From Sphingobium limneticum (GTDB lineage: Bacteria > Pseudomonadota > Alphaproteobacteria > Sphingomonadales > Sphingomonadaceae), in NCBI RefSeq assembly GCF_008710155.1, contig NZ_VYPZ01000017.1, forward strand, positions 1-64,000: a stretch of 64,000 nt of DNA, written 5' to 3'. Shown one piece after another: positions 19,088-27,434 of this stretch (positions within the stretch are counted from its first letter, which is position 1; each line of letters begins with the position of its first letter). The position numbers and the translations under genes were made by a program. Under the pieces are notes generated by a model, which saw nothing but the letters and a program-made list of their open reading frames with translations, was not told where the DNA came from and ran no database searches.

Positions 19088-20824
19088 TTGCTTAGCGGCG
19101 AGTCTCGCAGTATGTGCCATTTAACCCACGGGCTGAAAGGGACAATAGCCGGCTTGTTGTTCCTTACGACGGTGCTGGCACTGTTTCCGGTCGTGCTGGC
19201 AATTTTCAGCATCCTTCTGTTTGATGTCGCGATGGTGGGCCGTAGCGGGGAAACCCTTGTCGGTGTGATGGCGCTGACGCTTGTGGCCGTTGCGTTCATG
19301 ACGGCCTTTGCATATCTGCGCTCGCAAGCCCTTCGCCATCTTGCCGACAGCCTCGATATAAGGCTCGGCGAAGCAGCGATCGAGGCGCGCAGCCATGCTG
19401 GAAACCCCGATGGCAGCCTCGCTGAAGACATGCAAATCACGCAGGCGCTTGACGCCATGCGCCGTGCATTGTCATGCCAGGGCGCCTCGGCGGCCCTCGA
19501 TCTGGCCGCTCTCATTCCCCTGTTGATCGTGATGATATTCCTGAGCGCCTGGTTAGCCCTGACGCTGCTTCTTGGCGTGCTCATCATGGCGTCGCTGCTC
19601 TATCGCGCTGCAAGGCGCATCCGCGCAGCCAATCGCATGCTGCTGCCGATGCTGAGCGACCGGCATGTGGTCACCGAAAGTCACCGACGTCACTCCGAGC
19701 TGGTCCGCGGTCTGGGCATGCGTCCTGACGTCGTCATGGCTCGGCGGCGCAGTACACGGCGCTTCGCAGTGCTCGAGCAGCAGATCAGCGACGTCGAGAC
19801 GGTGAACATCCTGGTCCAAGATACCATGGCCGTGATCATGTTCATCCTGTTGATGATAATCGGCGCTTGGCTCGCGATGACAGACAAGGCAAGTCCGGGC
19901 GTCGTACTGGCCGCTGCAATATTGGGCTGGCGCTCGCTTGCTCCCCTCGTGAGGGTCTCGGAATATCTGAAGCCATTGGTCGATGGGCACGACGCCTTCA
20001 GGAATCTGGGCAGACTGCTGGATGCCGTATCGGTTCGGGTCGACAGAACGGCTTTGCCTTCGCCCTCTTCCACCTTGAGCGTCGAACAGCTCGCAGTGGC
20101 GCCTCCAGGCACCCGCACGGTGGTCCTGCGCGATGCCGCCTTCCGCCTGTCAGCAGGTGACGTGCTTGGCATCATCGGTATGTCGGGTTCAGGGAAATCC
20201 TCGCTGCTGAAGGCTCTTGCCAATATCTGGCCCACCGTTGCCGGCAAAATCCGCCTCGACGATGCGGCGCTCGATCAATGGCAGCCGGACCAGCTTGCGC
20301 GGCACATCGGTTACATGCCCCAGACCCTGGATCTCTTCAGCGGCACGATCGCCCAGAATATTTCGCGATTTGATCCCGCGGCAACCGCCGAAGCGGTTAT
20401 AGCCGCAGGTGCAGCGGCAAAAATCCATGATATGATCGTCCGACTGCCACAGGGGTATGAGACGAGCATAGGGGAAGATGGCGTCACCCTCTCGGTCGCC
20501 CAGCGCCAGTTGCTGGCTCTGGCGCGGGCGCTTTATCGTGATCCATTCCTGGTGCTTCTTGACGAGCCTGCCACGCATCTGGACGGGCGCGGCCAACAGG
20601 CCCTCAGCCAGGCCATAGCCGATGCAAAGGCACGCGGCGCCATCATCGTCATTGTCGGCAATGCGTCTGCGACCGTCGACGTTGCAGAGCAGATCATGGT
20701 ATTGCGCGATGGTGCCGTACAGGACTTCGGTCCGAAACAGGATGTGCGTCAACGGTTGCTGGAAGGCCGCAACCCGCCCCGGTCGCAAGAGGCTTCCAGG
20801 CCATCCGCAGACGCCAAGGAGTAA
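19088..20824 (+). CDS. Type I secretion ABC protein (PrtD type) with degenerate ATPase motifs
   Basis: This is an inner-membrane ABC half-transporter of 578 residues with six helices, then a nucleotide-binding domain. Walker A is normal (GMSGSGKS, 364-371), and so are the Q-loop (GYMPQ) and Walker B (LVLLDEP). But the signature reads LSVAQ (468-472) instead of LSGGQ/LSAGQ. The H-loop histidine is replaced by Asn525 (VGNAS), where the paralogue at 41240-42955 has VAHRP in an otherwise gap-free alignment. Family knowledge says the H-loop His is needed at a catalytic site, so this protein may work as the degenerate half of a heterodimer. The TTG start at 19088 is uncertain; ATG at 19112 is the alternative. 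The HlyD gene follows after 6 nt. Confidence 0.88.
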   Translation: MLSGESRSMCHLTHGLKGTIAGLLFLTTVLALFPVVLAIFSILLFDVAMVGRSGETLVGVMALTLVAVAFMTAFAYLRSQALRHLADSLDIRLGEAAIEARSHAGNPDGSLAEDMQITQALDAMRRALSCQGASAALDLAALIPLLIVMIFLSAWLALTLLLGVLIMASLLYRAARRIRAANRMLLPMLSDRHVVTESHRRHSELVRGLGMRPDVVMARRRSTRRFAVLEQQISDVETVNILVQDTMAVIMFILLMIIGAWLAMTDKASPGVVLAAAILGWRSLAPLVRVSEYLKPLVDGHDAFRNLGRLLDAVSVRVDRTALPSPSSTLSVEQLAVAPPGTRTVVLRDAAFRLSAGDVLGIIGMSGSGKSSLLKALANIWPTVAGKIRLDDAALDQWQPDQLARHIGYMPQTLDLFSGTIAQNISRFDPAATAEAVIAAGAAAKIHDMIVRLPQGYETSIGEDGVTLSVAQRQLLALARALYRDPFLVLLDEPATHLDGRGQQALSQAIADAKARGAIIVIVGNASATVDVAEQIMVLRDGAVQDFGPKQDVRQRLLEGRNPPRSQEASRPSADAKE

Positions 20825-20830
20825 GAACAG

Positions 20831-22177
20831 TTGAGCTATCAGTTGCCAAGCCCCTTCCCTGTCCGGGATCTCAGTGAAGAAAAGCTGTTTGCCCATCCCG
20901 AGATCGCGCTTCGGCGCAGCATCCGCATCGGGATTTTCGCGATCGGGGGATTGTTCCTGACACTGTTTCTTCTCTCCGCCATCATCCAGACGCGGGGGGC
21001 GGTCATTGGTCAGGGGGAAGTGACAGTCGAAAGTCGAGTAAAGAAGATCGGCCATCCGACCGGCGGGGTGATCTCGCAGATGTTCGTCAAGGAGGGCGAC
21101 CGCGTCCGTAAAGGCCAGATCCTGATGCGCCTCGACAGCACCGTCTCCCAGGCGAGCGCTGCCAAGACCGGGGAGAGCGTGGATCAGTTGCTGGCCGCGC
21201 GCGAGAGGCTTCTGGCCGAACGCGACGGCCGGCCGCTGCGCTTTCCCGTTGACATGACCGCCAAGGCTACGCCGGCCCTGCAGCAGGCCATGGCCGAGGA
21301 AGCCAGCCTGTATGCCCTGCGTCGCCGGGCCCGCGAGGGTGAACAGGCGCAATATGCAGAGCGAATTCGACAGGCGAGCCAGGAGATAGCCGCACTGGAG
21401 GCGCAGACACAGGCTGCCCAGAAACAGTCGAAGCTCATAGTCCCGGAACGCGATGGCCTGCGCTCGCTGTACGAGCGCAAGCTGGTGACTATCTCTCGCC
21501 TGAACCAGCTCGAACGCACCGCCGTCGATCTTGACGGCACCACAGCCTCGCTCGGGGCCCAGATCGCGCAAACCCGTGCGAAGATCGCCGAGCTGCGTCA
21601 GCTCTCGATGCAGTCAGAACAGTCTGCCCGAAGCGAGGCGGGCGCACAGTTTGCCGATGTGCAGGCAAGGCTCAACGAGCAGGAGATACGGTCTGTATCC
21701 GCAGGCGATACGTTTGATCGCAGCGTCGTTCGCGCACCCTATGACGGCATCGTCGACAAACTTGCCTATACCACGGTTGGCGGCACGGTACCCTCGATGC
21801 AGACCATCATGGAAATAGTCCCCGATTCCGATCGTCTGACAGTGGAACTGCGCGTCAGCCCCTATGATATCGATCAGCTTCATATCGGCCAGAAAGCGGT
21901 TGTGCGTTTCACTGCATTCAACCTCCAGACCACGCCCGAGCTTGAGGGCACGGTGTCATATATCTCTCCCGAACGCGCCACCGACGAGAGAACCGGCAAC
22001 AGCTTTTACAAGCTGCGCGTTGAGGTCGATGATGAGCAGATCAAGCGTCTCGGGCGGCTTGAACTCAAGCCGGGAATGCCGGTCGAGACGTTCGTCCAGA
22101 CCGAGAAGCGGTCGCTGCTGTCTTACATCGTCAAGCCCCTGACCGATCAGTTCAGGCGTGCTTTCCGCGAGAATTGA
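20831..22177 (+). CDS. Type I secretion membrane fusion protein (HlyD/PrtE type)
   Basis: It is the periplasmic adaptor linking the ABC protein to TolC. The TTG start is supported by AAGGAG nine bases upstream. The 448 residues begin with a cytoplasmic tail, a single helix at about residues 37-57 (IGIFAIGGLFLTLFLLSAII), a biotinyl-lipoyl-like half (GGVISQMFVKEGDRVRKGQ), a long alpha hairpin with coiled-coil character (about residues 110-290), then the second half (VVRAPYDGIVDKL) and the PrtE/LapC-type C-terminal beta barrel ending before LKPGMPVETFVQT. It is coupled to the ABC gene by a 6-nt gap. Confidence 0.93.
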   Translation: MSYQLPSPFPVRDLSEEKLFAHPEIALRRSIRIGIFAIGGLFLTLFLLSAIIQTRGAVIGQGEVTVESRVKKIGHPTGGVISQMFVKEGDRVRKGQILMRLDSTVSQASAAKTGESVDQLLAARERLLAERDGRPLRFPVDMTAKATPALQQAMAEEASLYALRRRAREGEQAQYAERIRQASQEIAALEAQTQAAQKQSKLIVPERDGLRSLYERKLVTISRLNQLERTAVDLDGTTASLGAQIAQTRAKIAELRQLSMQSEQSARSEAGAQFADVQARLNEQEIRSVSAGDTFDRSVVRAPYDGIVDKLAYTTVGGTVPSMQTIMEIVPDSDRLTVELRVSPYDIDQLHIGQKAVVRFTAFNLQTTPELEGTVSYISPERATDERTGNSFYKLRVEVDDEQIKRLGRLELKPGMPVETFVQTEKRSLLSYIVKPLTDQFRRAFREN

Positions 22178-22743
22178 GGAATGGCCGGGAACTTCTGACC
22201 GGCAACCCCCGAGTGCGGCGTCACGAGACTAGTGGAACGGGCATCCCCGGACGCTGTCTGTTGGACCTTGCCTCCCAGGTCCTGGGGCCGACGGACAGCG
22301 TAGCCGGTGTGCGGCCCGCCACCAGGCTGGGCTGATACCTTGAGATGGCCGGCAGACATGGCCAGCAGACATGGCGCTGGTTCTGGTCGCGGGCTACCCG
22401 GGCCGCTCCGCGCCGGATGTCCTTGAAAGATCCGGGGGCAACTGGCGTCCTGCAGCCGGCGTTGCGCTGGTGACAGGACGTCGGGCGCGAACGGCAGCCC
22501 CATGCCTGCGCACTCATGGAAGGCCATGACGCCTTCTCTCTTTTGCGATTCCCTGGTATCTGCGTGCCCGGCCAGAGAATCTCGAGCAGGGCAGGCGTTT
22601 TCGCACAGGATATCGATCCGCGGACATGTCCTATATAGGGAACGAGCGAGGCTGAATTTTCTTGTCCAACAGTAAATTAACTTACATATTGCGGTTGCTA
22701 ATCCATATGACATTCGGTCATTTCAGGTCAGGGGGAATGAGCG
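22178..22743. other. Intergenic stretch before the acyl-carrier/ketosynthase genes
   Basis: About 565 bases with no convincing gene. A 12-base motif GCAGACATGGCC/GCAGACATGGCG occurs twice in near tandem around 22350-22375. The last ~100 bases are AT-rich (taaattaacttacatattgcgg) and likely hold the promoter of the downstream operon. A strong G-rich ribosome site (caggggggaatgagcg) precedes the GTG at 22744. Confidence 0.45.
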
Positions 22744-23001
22744 GTGCCAATTCTTGAAACTGTAAAGATCATCGTCTCCAAGCAGCTTGGTCGCGACCCT
22801 TCGGAATTCACGGCAGAAACTGACCTGGCCGAAGCCGGTTATGAATCCCTTGATGTGATCGAGACCGTCTTTGCTGTCGAGGAAGAGTTCAATATCGATA
22901 TCTCGTTCAATGCGAACTCTCCCGACACACTGGAGTTGCGGACGGTCGGGGATATTGTGAGTGTTGTCGAGGCCATGCTGGCAAAGCAAAAACCGGCATG
23001 A
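22744..23001 (+). CDS. Acyl carrier protein (NodF-like)
   Basis: A small acidic carrier of 85 residues that would hold an acyl chain on a phosphopantetheine arm. The attachment serine is Ser35 in GYESLDVIE, followed by the acidic helix VFAVEEEFNIDI. The C-terminal VGDIVSVVEAMLAK resembles NodF more than housekeeping AcpP. The GTG start follows a strong ribosome site. Its stop overlaps the start of the ketosynthase gene by 4 nt (ATGA), so the two are translationally coupled. Dedicated ACP/KAS pairs make special fatty acids or short polyketides; here the acceptor may be a glycan, because the neighbours are acyl- and glycosyltransferases. Confidence 0.9.
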   Translation: MPILETVKIIVSKQLGRDPSEFTAETDLAEAGYESLDVIETVFAVEEEFNIDISFNANSPDTLELRTVGDIVSVVEAMLAKQKPA

Positions 23002-24206
23002 CGAGAGTAGCGGTCACAGGTGTCGGCGCGATTTCGCCGGTCGGTAACAATGTGACTGATGCCTGGCGTGCAATCGTTGCCGGCGAGAATGGTATCGGCC
23101 CCCTGGACATTGCCCGCGGCCACCTGGTGACTTGCCCGATAGCGGCGCAGGTCCGCGATTTCCGGCCCGCTGACCATTTCTCGCTGAAACAGTTATCGGT
23201 CCTTGATCGAACGTCGCAATTTGCCATTCTGAGCGCGCGCGAGGCACTGAGCGACAGCGGCCTCGATCCCGCCGCGACCGCGTCGGCCAATACGCCTGTG
23301 ATCATCGGTACAGGCGTGGGAGGCATGAATACGCTGGATGACAATTTCCATGCCATTTATGGCGAGGGGAAACCGAGGGTGCATCCACTGTCCATTCCCA
23401 AATTGATGACCAATGCGCCTGCCAGTCAGATCAGTATGGATCTTGGCCTGCATGGCATGACGCTTGCCATAGCAAGTGCCTGCGCGTCCGGCGCGCATGC
23501 AGTAGGCATGGCGTTCCAGATGATACGCTCGGGCGCCGCACGGATCGCGGTGTGCGGTGGCACGGAGGCATGCATCACCGCAGGCACAATGCTGGGCTGG
23601 GAAGCACTGCGCGTCCTCTCGTCGGACACATGCCGTCCCTTCGCGGCAAACCGATCCGGACTCGTGCTCGGCGAGGGTGCAGCTACTCTCGTCCTGGAAG
23701 AATGGGCTCAGGCTGTGGATCGCGGCGCCAGGATATATGCCGAAGTGACCGGCTTTGGCGCGAACGCGGACGCGGCCGACCTGACATCGCCTGATCCGGG
23801 CAGTACCCGCCAAGCGATGGAAATAGCCATGAAGGATGCCGGGCTCGTTGCAAGCCAGATCGACTATATCAACGCGCATGGTACCGGGACAAACATGAAC
23901 GACCGGATTGAAAGCGGGATCATCTGCGATTTGTTCAGGGACGCGCCGCTGCCTCTGGTCTCGTCGACGAAGGGGGCGCTGGGCCATAGCCTGGGCGCTA
24001 CAGGCGCCATGGAGGCGCTGCTGACCGTCAAGGCATTGCATCATCAGGTTGTTCCGCCGACGGCCAATTGCGAACAGCCCGACGAGACGCTGGGACTGGA
24101 TCTGGTGACGCAGACCGCGCGCCATGTTCGTATCCGTCATGCCCTGTCGAACAGTTTCGCGTTCGGAGGGCTGAATGCGGTCCTCGCGTTCTCGGCCGTT
24201 GACTGA
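22998..24206 (+). CDS. Beta-ketoacyl-ACP synthase (FabF/NodE-like)
   Basis: This 402-residue condensing enzyme extends acyl chains on the partner ACP. The thiolase-fold catalytic triad is complete: Cys162 in SACASGAH, His in NAHGTGTN and His in KGALGHSLGATGA. Segments such as AFQMIRSGAARIAVCGG, DTCRPFAANRSGLVLGEGA and PPTANCEQPDE match the KAS-II/NodE lineage. The ATG overlaps the ACP stop. The acyltransferase gene begins 34 nt downstream, after three tandem 14-bp repeats. No ketoreductase, dehydratase or thioesterase is present nearby, so the pair must borrow housekeeping enzymes, as NodE/NodF do. Confidence 0.92.
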   Translation: MTRVAVTGVGAISPVGNNVTDAWRAIVAGENGIGPLDIARGHLVTCPIAAQVRDFRPADHFSLKQLSVLDRTSQFAILSAREALSDSGLDPAATASANTPVIIGTGVGGMNTLDDNFHAIYGEGKPRVHPLSIPKLMTNAPASQISMDLGLHGMTLAIASACASGAHAVGMAFQMIRSGAARIAVCGGTEACITAGTMLGWEALRVLSSDTCRPFAANRSGLVLGEGAATLVLEEWAQAVDRGARIYAEVTGFGANADAADLTSPDPGSTRQAMEIAMKDAGLVASQIDYINAHGTGTNMNDRIESGIICDLFRDAPLPLVSSTKGALGHSLGATGAMEALLTVKALHHQVVPPTANCEQPDETLGLDLVTQTARHVRIRHALSNSFAFGGLNAVLAFSAVD

Positions 24207-24211
24207 ACCAT

Positions 24212-24253
24212 CATGGTAATTCTGGCATGGTAACTCTGGCATGGTAACGCTGG
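24212..24253 (+). repeat. Three tandem 14-bp repeats over a start codon
   Basis: CATGGTAATTCTGG (24212-24225), CATGGTAACTCTGG (24226-24239) and CATGGTAACGCTGG (24240-24253). Copies 1 and 2 each open a six-codon frame (M-V-x-L-A-W) whose TAA lies inside the next copy. Copy 3 supplies the start codon of the acyltransferase gene. The layout could couple or tune translation, or could simply be a slippage product. Confidence 0.7.
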
Positions 24254-25347
24254 ACCTGCGGAGCGACATCGCCCGGGGCTATATGCTGCTGGGTGTTTTC
24301 TATCTGCATATGCTCTTTGCAATGCTCAAGACGGTGCCGGATCCGGCCTCGGCGACGGCGGCACTTCTTCAGGTGAAGCTGCTTGCCGGTCATGTGTCGG
24401 TGTTCTTTTTTCTGAGCGGCATGGGCGCGCGCGGCCTGGGTCGCAGAAGATTCGATACAGTGGCGGTGCAATCGATAATGCTGGTTGCGCTGGCCGCCCT
24501 GTCCCATGTCGGCGGATTCGTGCTCAACGCCCTGATCTACGGACCGCCCGAGACCTTGCGGGATATTTTCCGCGCGCTCGTGCGCCCTGTGGTCTACGGC
24601 ACGGGCTATTCAACCTTTGTGGCCTGGTTTTTCATTGTTCTGGCTGCCGTAAGGCCGCTGGCCTATTTGTTCGAATACAGCAAATTGCGGTTCGCCATCC
24701 TCGCTGCGGGGATCGTGCTACTGATCCAGCTGGCCCATGTCATGCATTTTCCCGGAAATCTGTATGAGTGGCGCAATTGGCCATATGCCCTCTTCTTCTT
24801 TATCGTGGGGATGCGCATTCCGCGCAACCAGGACGTGCCGGCCTGGCTGGGCCTGAGCGGTCTTTCCATTTCGCTGGCCGCGGCCTGGTTCAATGGACCC
24901 GACCTGTTGAACGACGGCTTGTGCTGGACCTGCAATGCCGATTTCCTGCCTTTTCCGATAGTGGGGAGCGAGGGCTTTGTGCCGTTGGTTGTGGCGCAGG
25001 AAATTGCGTTTCTGCCATTCCTCCTGTGGGCCTCGCAACTCCGGCTCATTCCGCAGCTGCCCCAGATAGCGCAATGGTTCGGAAAAGCCTCGATCCAGTT
25101 CCTCCTCCTCCATGGCTGGCTCATCGCGGCCTTCTATCCCGCGCTTGTCAGACTCTTCCCCTTCCCGCCTGGGCCTGTCCCCTATCTGCTGACGCTCGCG
25201 CTCAACCCGATCGTGCACGCTGCGGCGTTTCTCATGCTGCGTCCCATGCTGGACCGATCGCTTGCATGGTGCTTTTCCTTCAGCAGATGGTCTGTTCAAC
25301 TGGTGACGTCGTCTCTTGGGTCCCGCGGTCGCATTGCGGCATCCTAG
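24241..25347 (+). CDS. Acyltransferase-3-like membrane protein (NodX/OpgC type)
   Basis: This polytopic membrane protein has 368 residues and about ten hydrophobic helices. The N-terminus (RSDIARGYMLLGVFYLHML) has the Arg plus late His seen in AT3 enzymes. It continues with HVSVFFFLSGMGARGLGRRRF, the second family block, and MRPMLDR-type basic ends. It probably moves an acyl or acetyl group across the membrane to a glycan. Placed directly after the ACP/KAS pair and before glycosyltransferases, it is the obvious candidate to use the special acyl group, although AT3 enzymes normally take acetyl-CoA. Its last 68 bases overlap the convergent hydrolase gene. Confidence 0.78.
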   Translation: MVTLDLRSDIARGYMLLGVFYLHMLFAMLKTVPDPASATAALLQVKLLAGHVSVFFFLSGMGARGLGRRRFDTVAVQSIMLVALAALSHVGGFVLNALIYGPPETLRDIFRALVRPVVYGTGYSTFVAWFFIVLAAVRPLAYLFEYSKLRFAILAAGIVLLIQLAHVMHFPGNLYEWRNWPYALFFFIVGMRIPRNQDVPAWLGLSGLSISLAAAWFNGPDLLNDGLCWTCNADFLPFPIVGSEGFVPLVVAQEIAFLPFLLWASQLRLIPQLPQIAQWFGKASIQFLLLHGWLIAAFYPALVRLFPFPPGPVPYLLTLALNPIVHAAAFLMLRPMLDRSLAWCFSFSRWSVQLVTSSLGSRGRIAAS

Positions 25348-26185
25348 GATTGCCCGCGGTGGCCAGTCGAAACCTCTCGCCAAGGTCGGTCAGGCGCCCG
25401 TCACCATCGACCAGTTCGGAATTGAGTGCGCTGCCGTCGAGCCCGGCATAGCTTCCGAACCATGCGTGACGCTCCACGAAAGGCAGATCGTCCAGCATCC
25501 GGACCGCCTTCTCAAAGAAGGCACGCTGCTGTGCGGCAGAAAAGCGGATTGGTCCGACCCAGTCGGCAAGCGCCCATTCTGTCACCCAGATCGGCCTGTT
25601 GTAGCGGGCATGTACATTCTGCAGAAAAGCCTCGAATGCTGCAACATCCGGATCCGTGGCATAGTAATGGACCGCCATGAAATCGATGCGATACCCCAGC
25701 GCCTCGGCACGGGACATGAAACGCTCCTGCCAGCTGCGAGGCCCCAGGGTCTCGAAACGCGATGTTGCCGGTGAGGACAGTCTGGCGCCTGTGGCCATAA
25801 GCTTTGGCCAGAGCCTGATGGCTTCGCCCACCGACAGGGCAGCCTGTCGCGGCTCATCAGGTTCGTTGAAAGCGAGGAGGATCGCAGTGCCCGGCGGCGC
25901 CGACCTGTCTCGTCCCCAGACCATCGGCACAAATCGCCTGTCATCCTGACCCTGTCCCTCGCTCCAATCGTAGAACCAGCGGGCGCCTGTCTTGTCCACG
26001 TCAGTCACCATGCGTTGCCGTCCATGCACCGGCCAGGTGCCAACACCGATTTTTTCCGGCCAATCGATCCGGTCTGGATCCACCCTCTCCTGTCCCGATG
26101 CCGGCAAGGCAGGAGCAAAGAACAATAGAAAGTAGAATAGAAGCGGGATGAAAGCTGTCGATCCACCTCGATTATGGCCCATCAT
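25280..26185 (-). CDS. Secreted glycoside hydrolase, Asl1/GH128-like
   Basis: A 301-residue exported beta-glycanase. A signal peptide is present (hydrophobic residues ~11-28, then PALPASGQ). The (beta/alpha)8 catalytic core is recognised by the acid/base motif LLAFNEPDEP (around residue 105) and the nucleophile strand WVTEWAL (around residue 201), with the segment DFMAVHYYATD between them. GH128 members cut beta-1,3-glucan; the natural target here may be the cell's own EPS, for trimming or release, as polymer loci often carry a hydrolase. The gene is antisense within an otherwise plus-strand block, overlaps the acyltransferase gene tail-to-tail by 68 nt, and starts close to the divergent glycosyltransferase gene. 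Confidence 0.78.
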   Translation of the reverse strand: MMGHNRGGSTAFIPLLFYFLLFFAPALPASGQERVDPDRIDWPEKIGVGTWPVHGRQRMVTDVDKTGARWFYDWSEGQGQDDRRFVPMVWGRDRSAPPGTAILLAFNEPDEPRQAALSVGEAIRLWPKLMATGARLSSPATSRFETLGPRSWQERFMSRAEALGYRIDFMAVHYYATDPDVAAFEAFLQNVHARYNRPIWVTEWALADWVGPIRFSAAQQRAFFEKAVRMLDDLPFVERHAWFGSYAGLDGSALNSELVDGDGRLTDLGERFRLATAGNPRMPQCDRGTQETTSPVEQTIC

Positions 26186-26333
26186 GGGTCAACTTCCTTT
26201 CAGCCGGCGGTTGCGAGTCGAACGACTTTGCTGCATTCAACTTCAGTCCCGCCGGGGGACGCAGCAACGCAGTCGGGGTAGAGTGTCAAAGGGCCAATCG
26301 CAACCTCTGCCGGCACTTGCCGGCCTGCTTGGC

Positions 26334-27434
26334 GTGAGCCATGTCGATCTGGACGTTTGCGGCACAGGCGCTGTTGCCAGCGACGAGGCGGCCATGACCA
26401 TATTCTGGCGGTCGGGCTATCCGGTGGGGCATATTCTGCAACTGGATGATGGTCGGCAACGACAGGTCTGGGGTACGCCGCAGGACCGGGGGACATCGGC
26501 GCCCTTGTCGTCCCTTTCCGCCAGTGTCGTCATCTGCACCCGCGACCGACCCGAAGAACTGGCCCGTTGCCTTGCTTCCCTGCCCCTGCAAAGCTTCCGG
26601 CCCAACGAGATTGTGGTCGTGGACAATGCCTCGAGGGACGGACGCACGCGCGAAGTGGCCATCCAGGCCGGCGTGGTATATGTCCGAGAGGATCGACCGG
26701 GTCTGGATTTTGCACGCAATACCGGGGCCAAGGCCGCGACGGGCGACATCATCGCCTATACAGACGACGATGTCCTGCTTCATCCACGATGGCTCGAGAA
26801 TCTGGTTGCAGCATTTGATGCGCCCGAGATCGGCGCGGTGACCGGCCTTGTGCTCCCGGCCGAACTCGAAACCCAGGCTCAGCGTCAGTTCGAGAGCTTC
26901 TGGTCCTTCGGGCAAGGATATGACCGCGTCGATTATCCTGCCGCCGACTTTGCGCTTACTTCAGGCGCGCATGTTTTTCCGGCCTGGAAAGTCGGCGCAG
27001 GTGCGAGCATGGCCTTCCGCCGCAGCGTTTTCGAGAAGGTCGGCTATTTTGATGAAAGGCTTGATGTCGGACAGGCCGGTTGCTCGGGCGACTCTGAATA
27101 CTGGTACCGTCTCCTGGCAAACAGGATCGATTGCCGGTACGAGCCAATGGCGGTCGCATTCCATTTCCATCGGCGAGCGATGGAAGGCCTGTCTTTTCAG
27201 ATCTACAGCTATATGCGCGGCCACGCGGCTGCACTGATGGTGCAGGCCGAGAGAACAGGCCTCGTGGCCAACAGGCACAGGGCGCTTTGGACCATGCCGA
27301 AATGGTATCTTGGCCGTCTCTGGCGACGAGCAAGGCGCGGGCCCGCGCTGGAGGATATCTTCCTGCGTCAGGAAATCACCGGATATGCTGCCGGCCTGTA
27401 CTTCTATTTTCGACAGAAACGTCCCGATGGTTGA
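26334..27434 (+). CDS. Family 2 glycosyltransferase
   Basis: A cytoplasmic GT-A enzyme with SVVICTRDRPEELARCLASL at the start of the catalytic domain, the VVVDNASRD nucleotide-binding strand, and the DDDVLLHP metal site. The later FHRRAMEGLSFQIYSYMRGHAAALM region resembles GT2s that transfer to lipid-linked EPS intermediates. The start is uncertain: GTG at 26334 gives VSHVDLD, which fits the family N-terminus, whereas ATGs at 26184 or 26148 would overlap the divergent hydrolase start and add atypical sequence. Its stop overlaps the next gene by 8 nt, so it begins a coupled four-gene operon. Sugar and linkage cannot be read from sequence. Confidence 0.85.
   Translation: MSHVDLDVCGTGAVASDEAAMTIFWRSGYPVGHILQLDDGRQRQVWGTPQDRGTSAPLSSLSASVVICTRDRPEELARCLASLPLQSFRPNEIVVVDNASRDGRTREVAIQAGVVYVREDRPGLDFARNTGAKAATGDIIAYTDDDVLLHPRWLENLVAAFDAPEIGAVTGLVLPAELETQAQRQFESFWSFGQGYDRVDYPAADFALTSGAHVFPAWKVGAGASMAFRRSVFEKVGYFDERLDVGQAGCSGDSEYWYRLLANRIDCRYEPMAVAFHFHRRAMEGLSFQIYSYMRGHAAALMVQAERTGLVANRHRALWTMPKWYLGRLWRRARRGPALEDIFLRQEITGYAAGLYFYFRQKRPDG

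Noticed and set aside
20189-21571. 460-codon minus-strand frame
   Set aside because: Antisense to the T1SS ABC and HlyD genes, which have intact motifs and ribosome sites.
22147-22713. 188-codon minus-strand frame in the gap before the ACP gene
   Set aside because: Overlaps the end of the HlyD gene, low-complexity composition, no family; treated as intergenic.
23193-24269. 358-codon minus-strand frame
   Set aside because: Antisense to the NodE-like ketosynthase gene; composition rich in Arg/His/Cys and no domain.
27310-27426. 39-codon N-terminal extension of the fusion protein
   Set aside because: Lies inside the upstream GT2 gene and has no GT2 character; the ATG at 27427 gives the exact family N-terminus.
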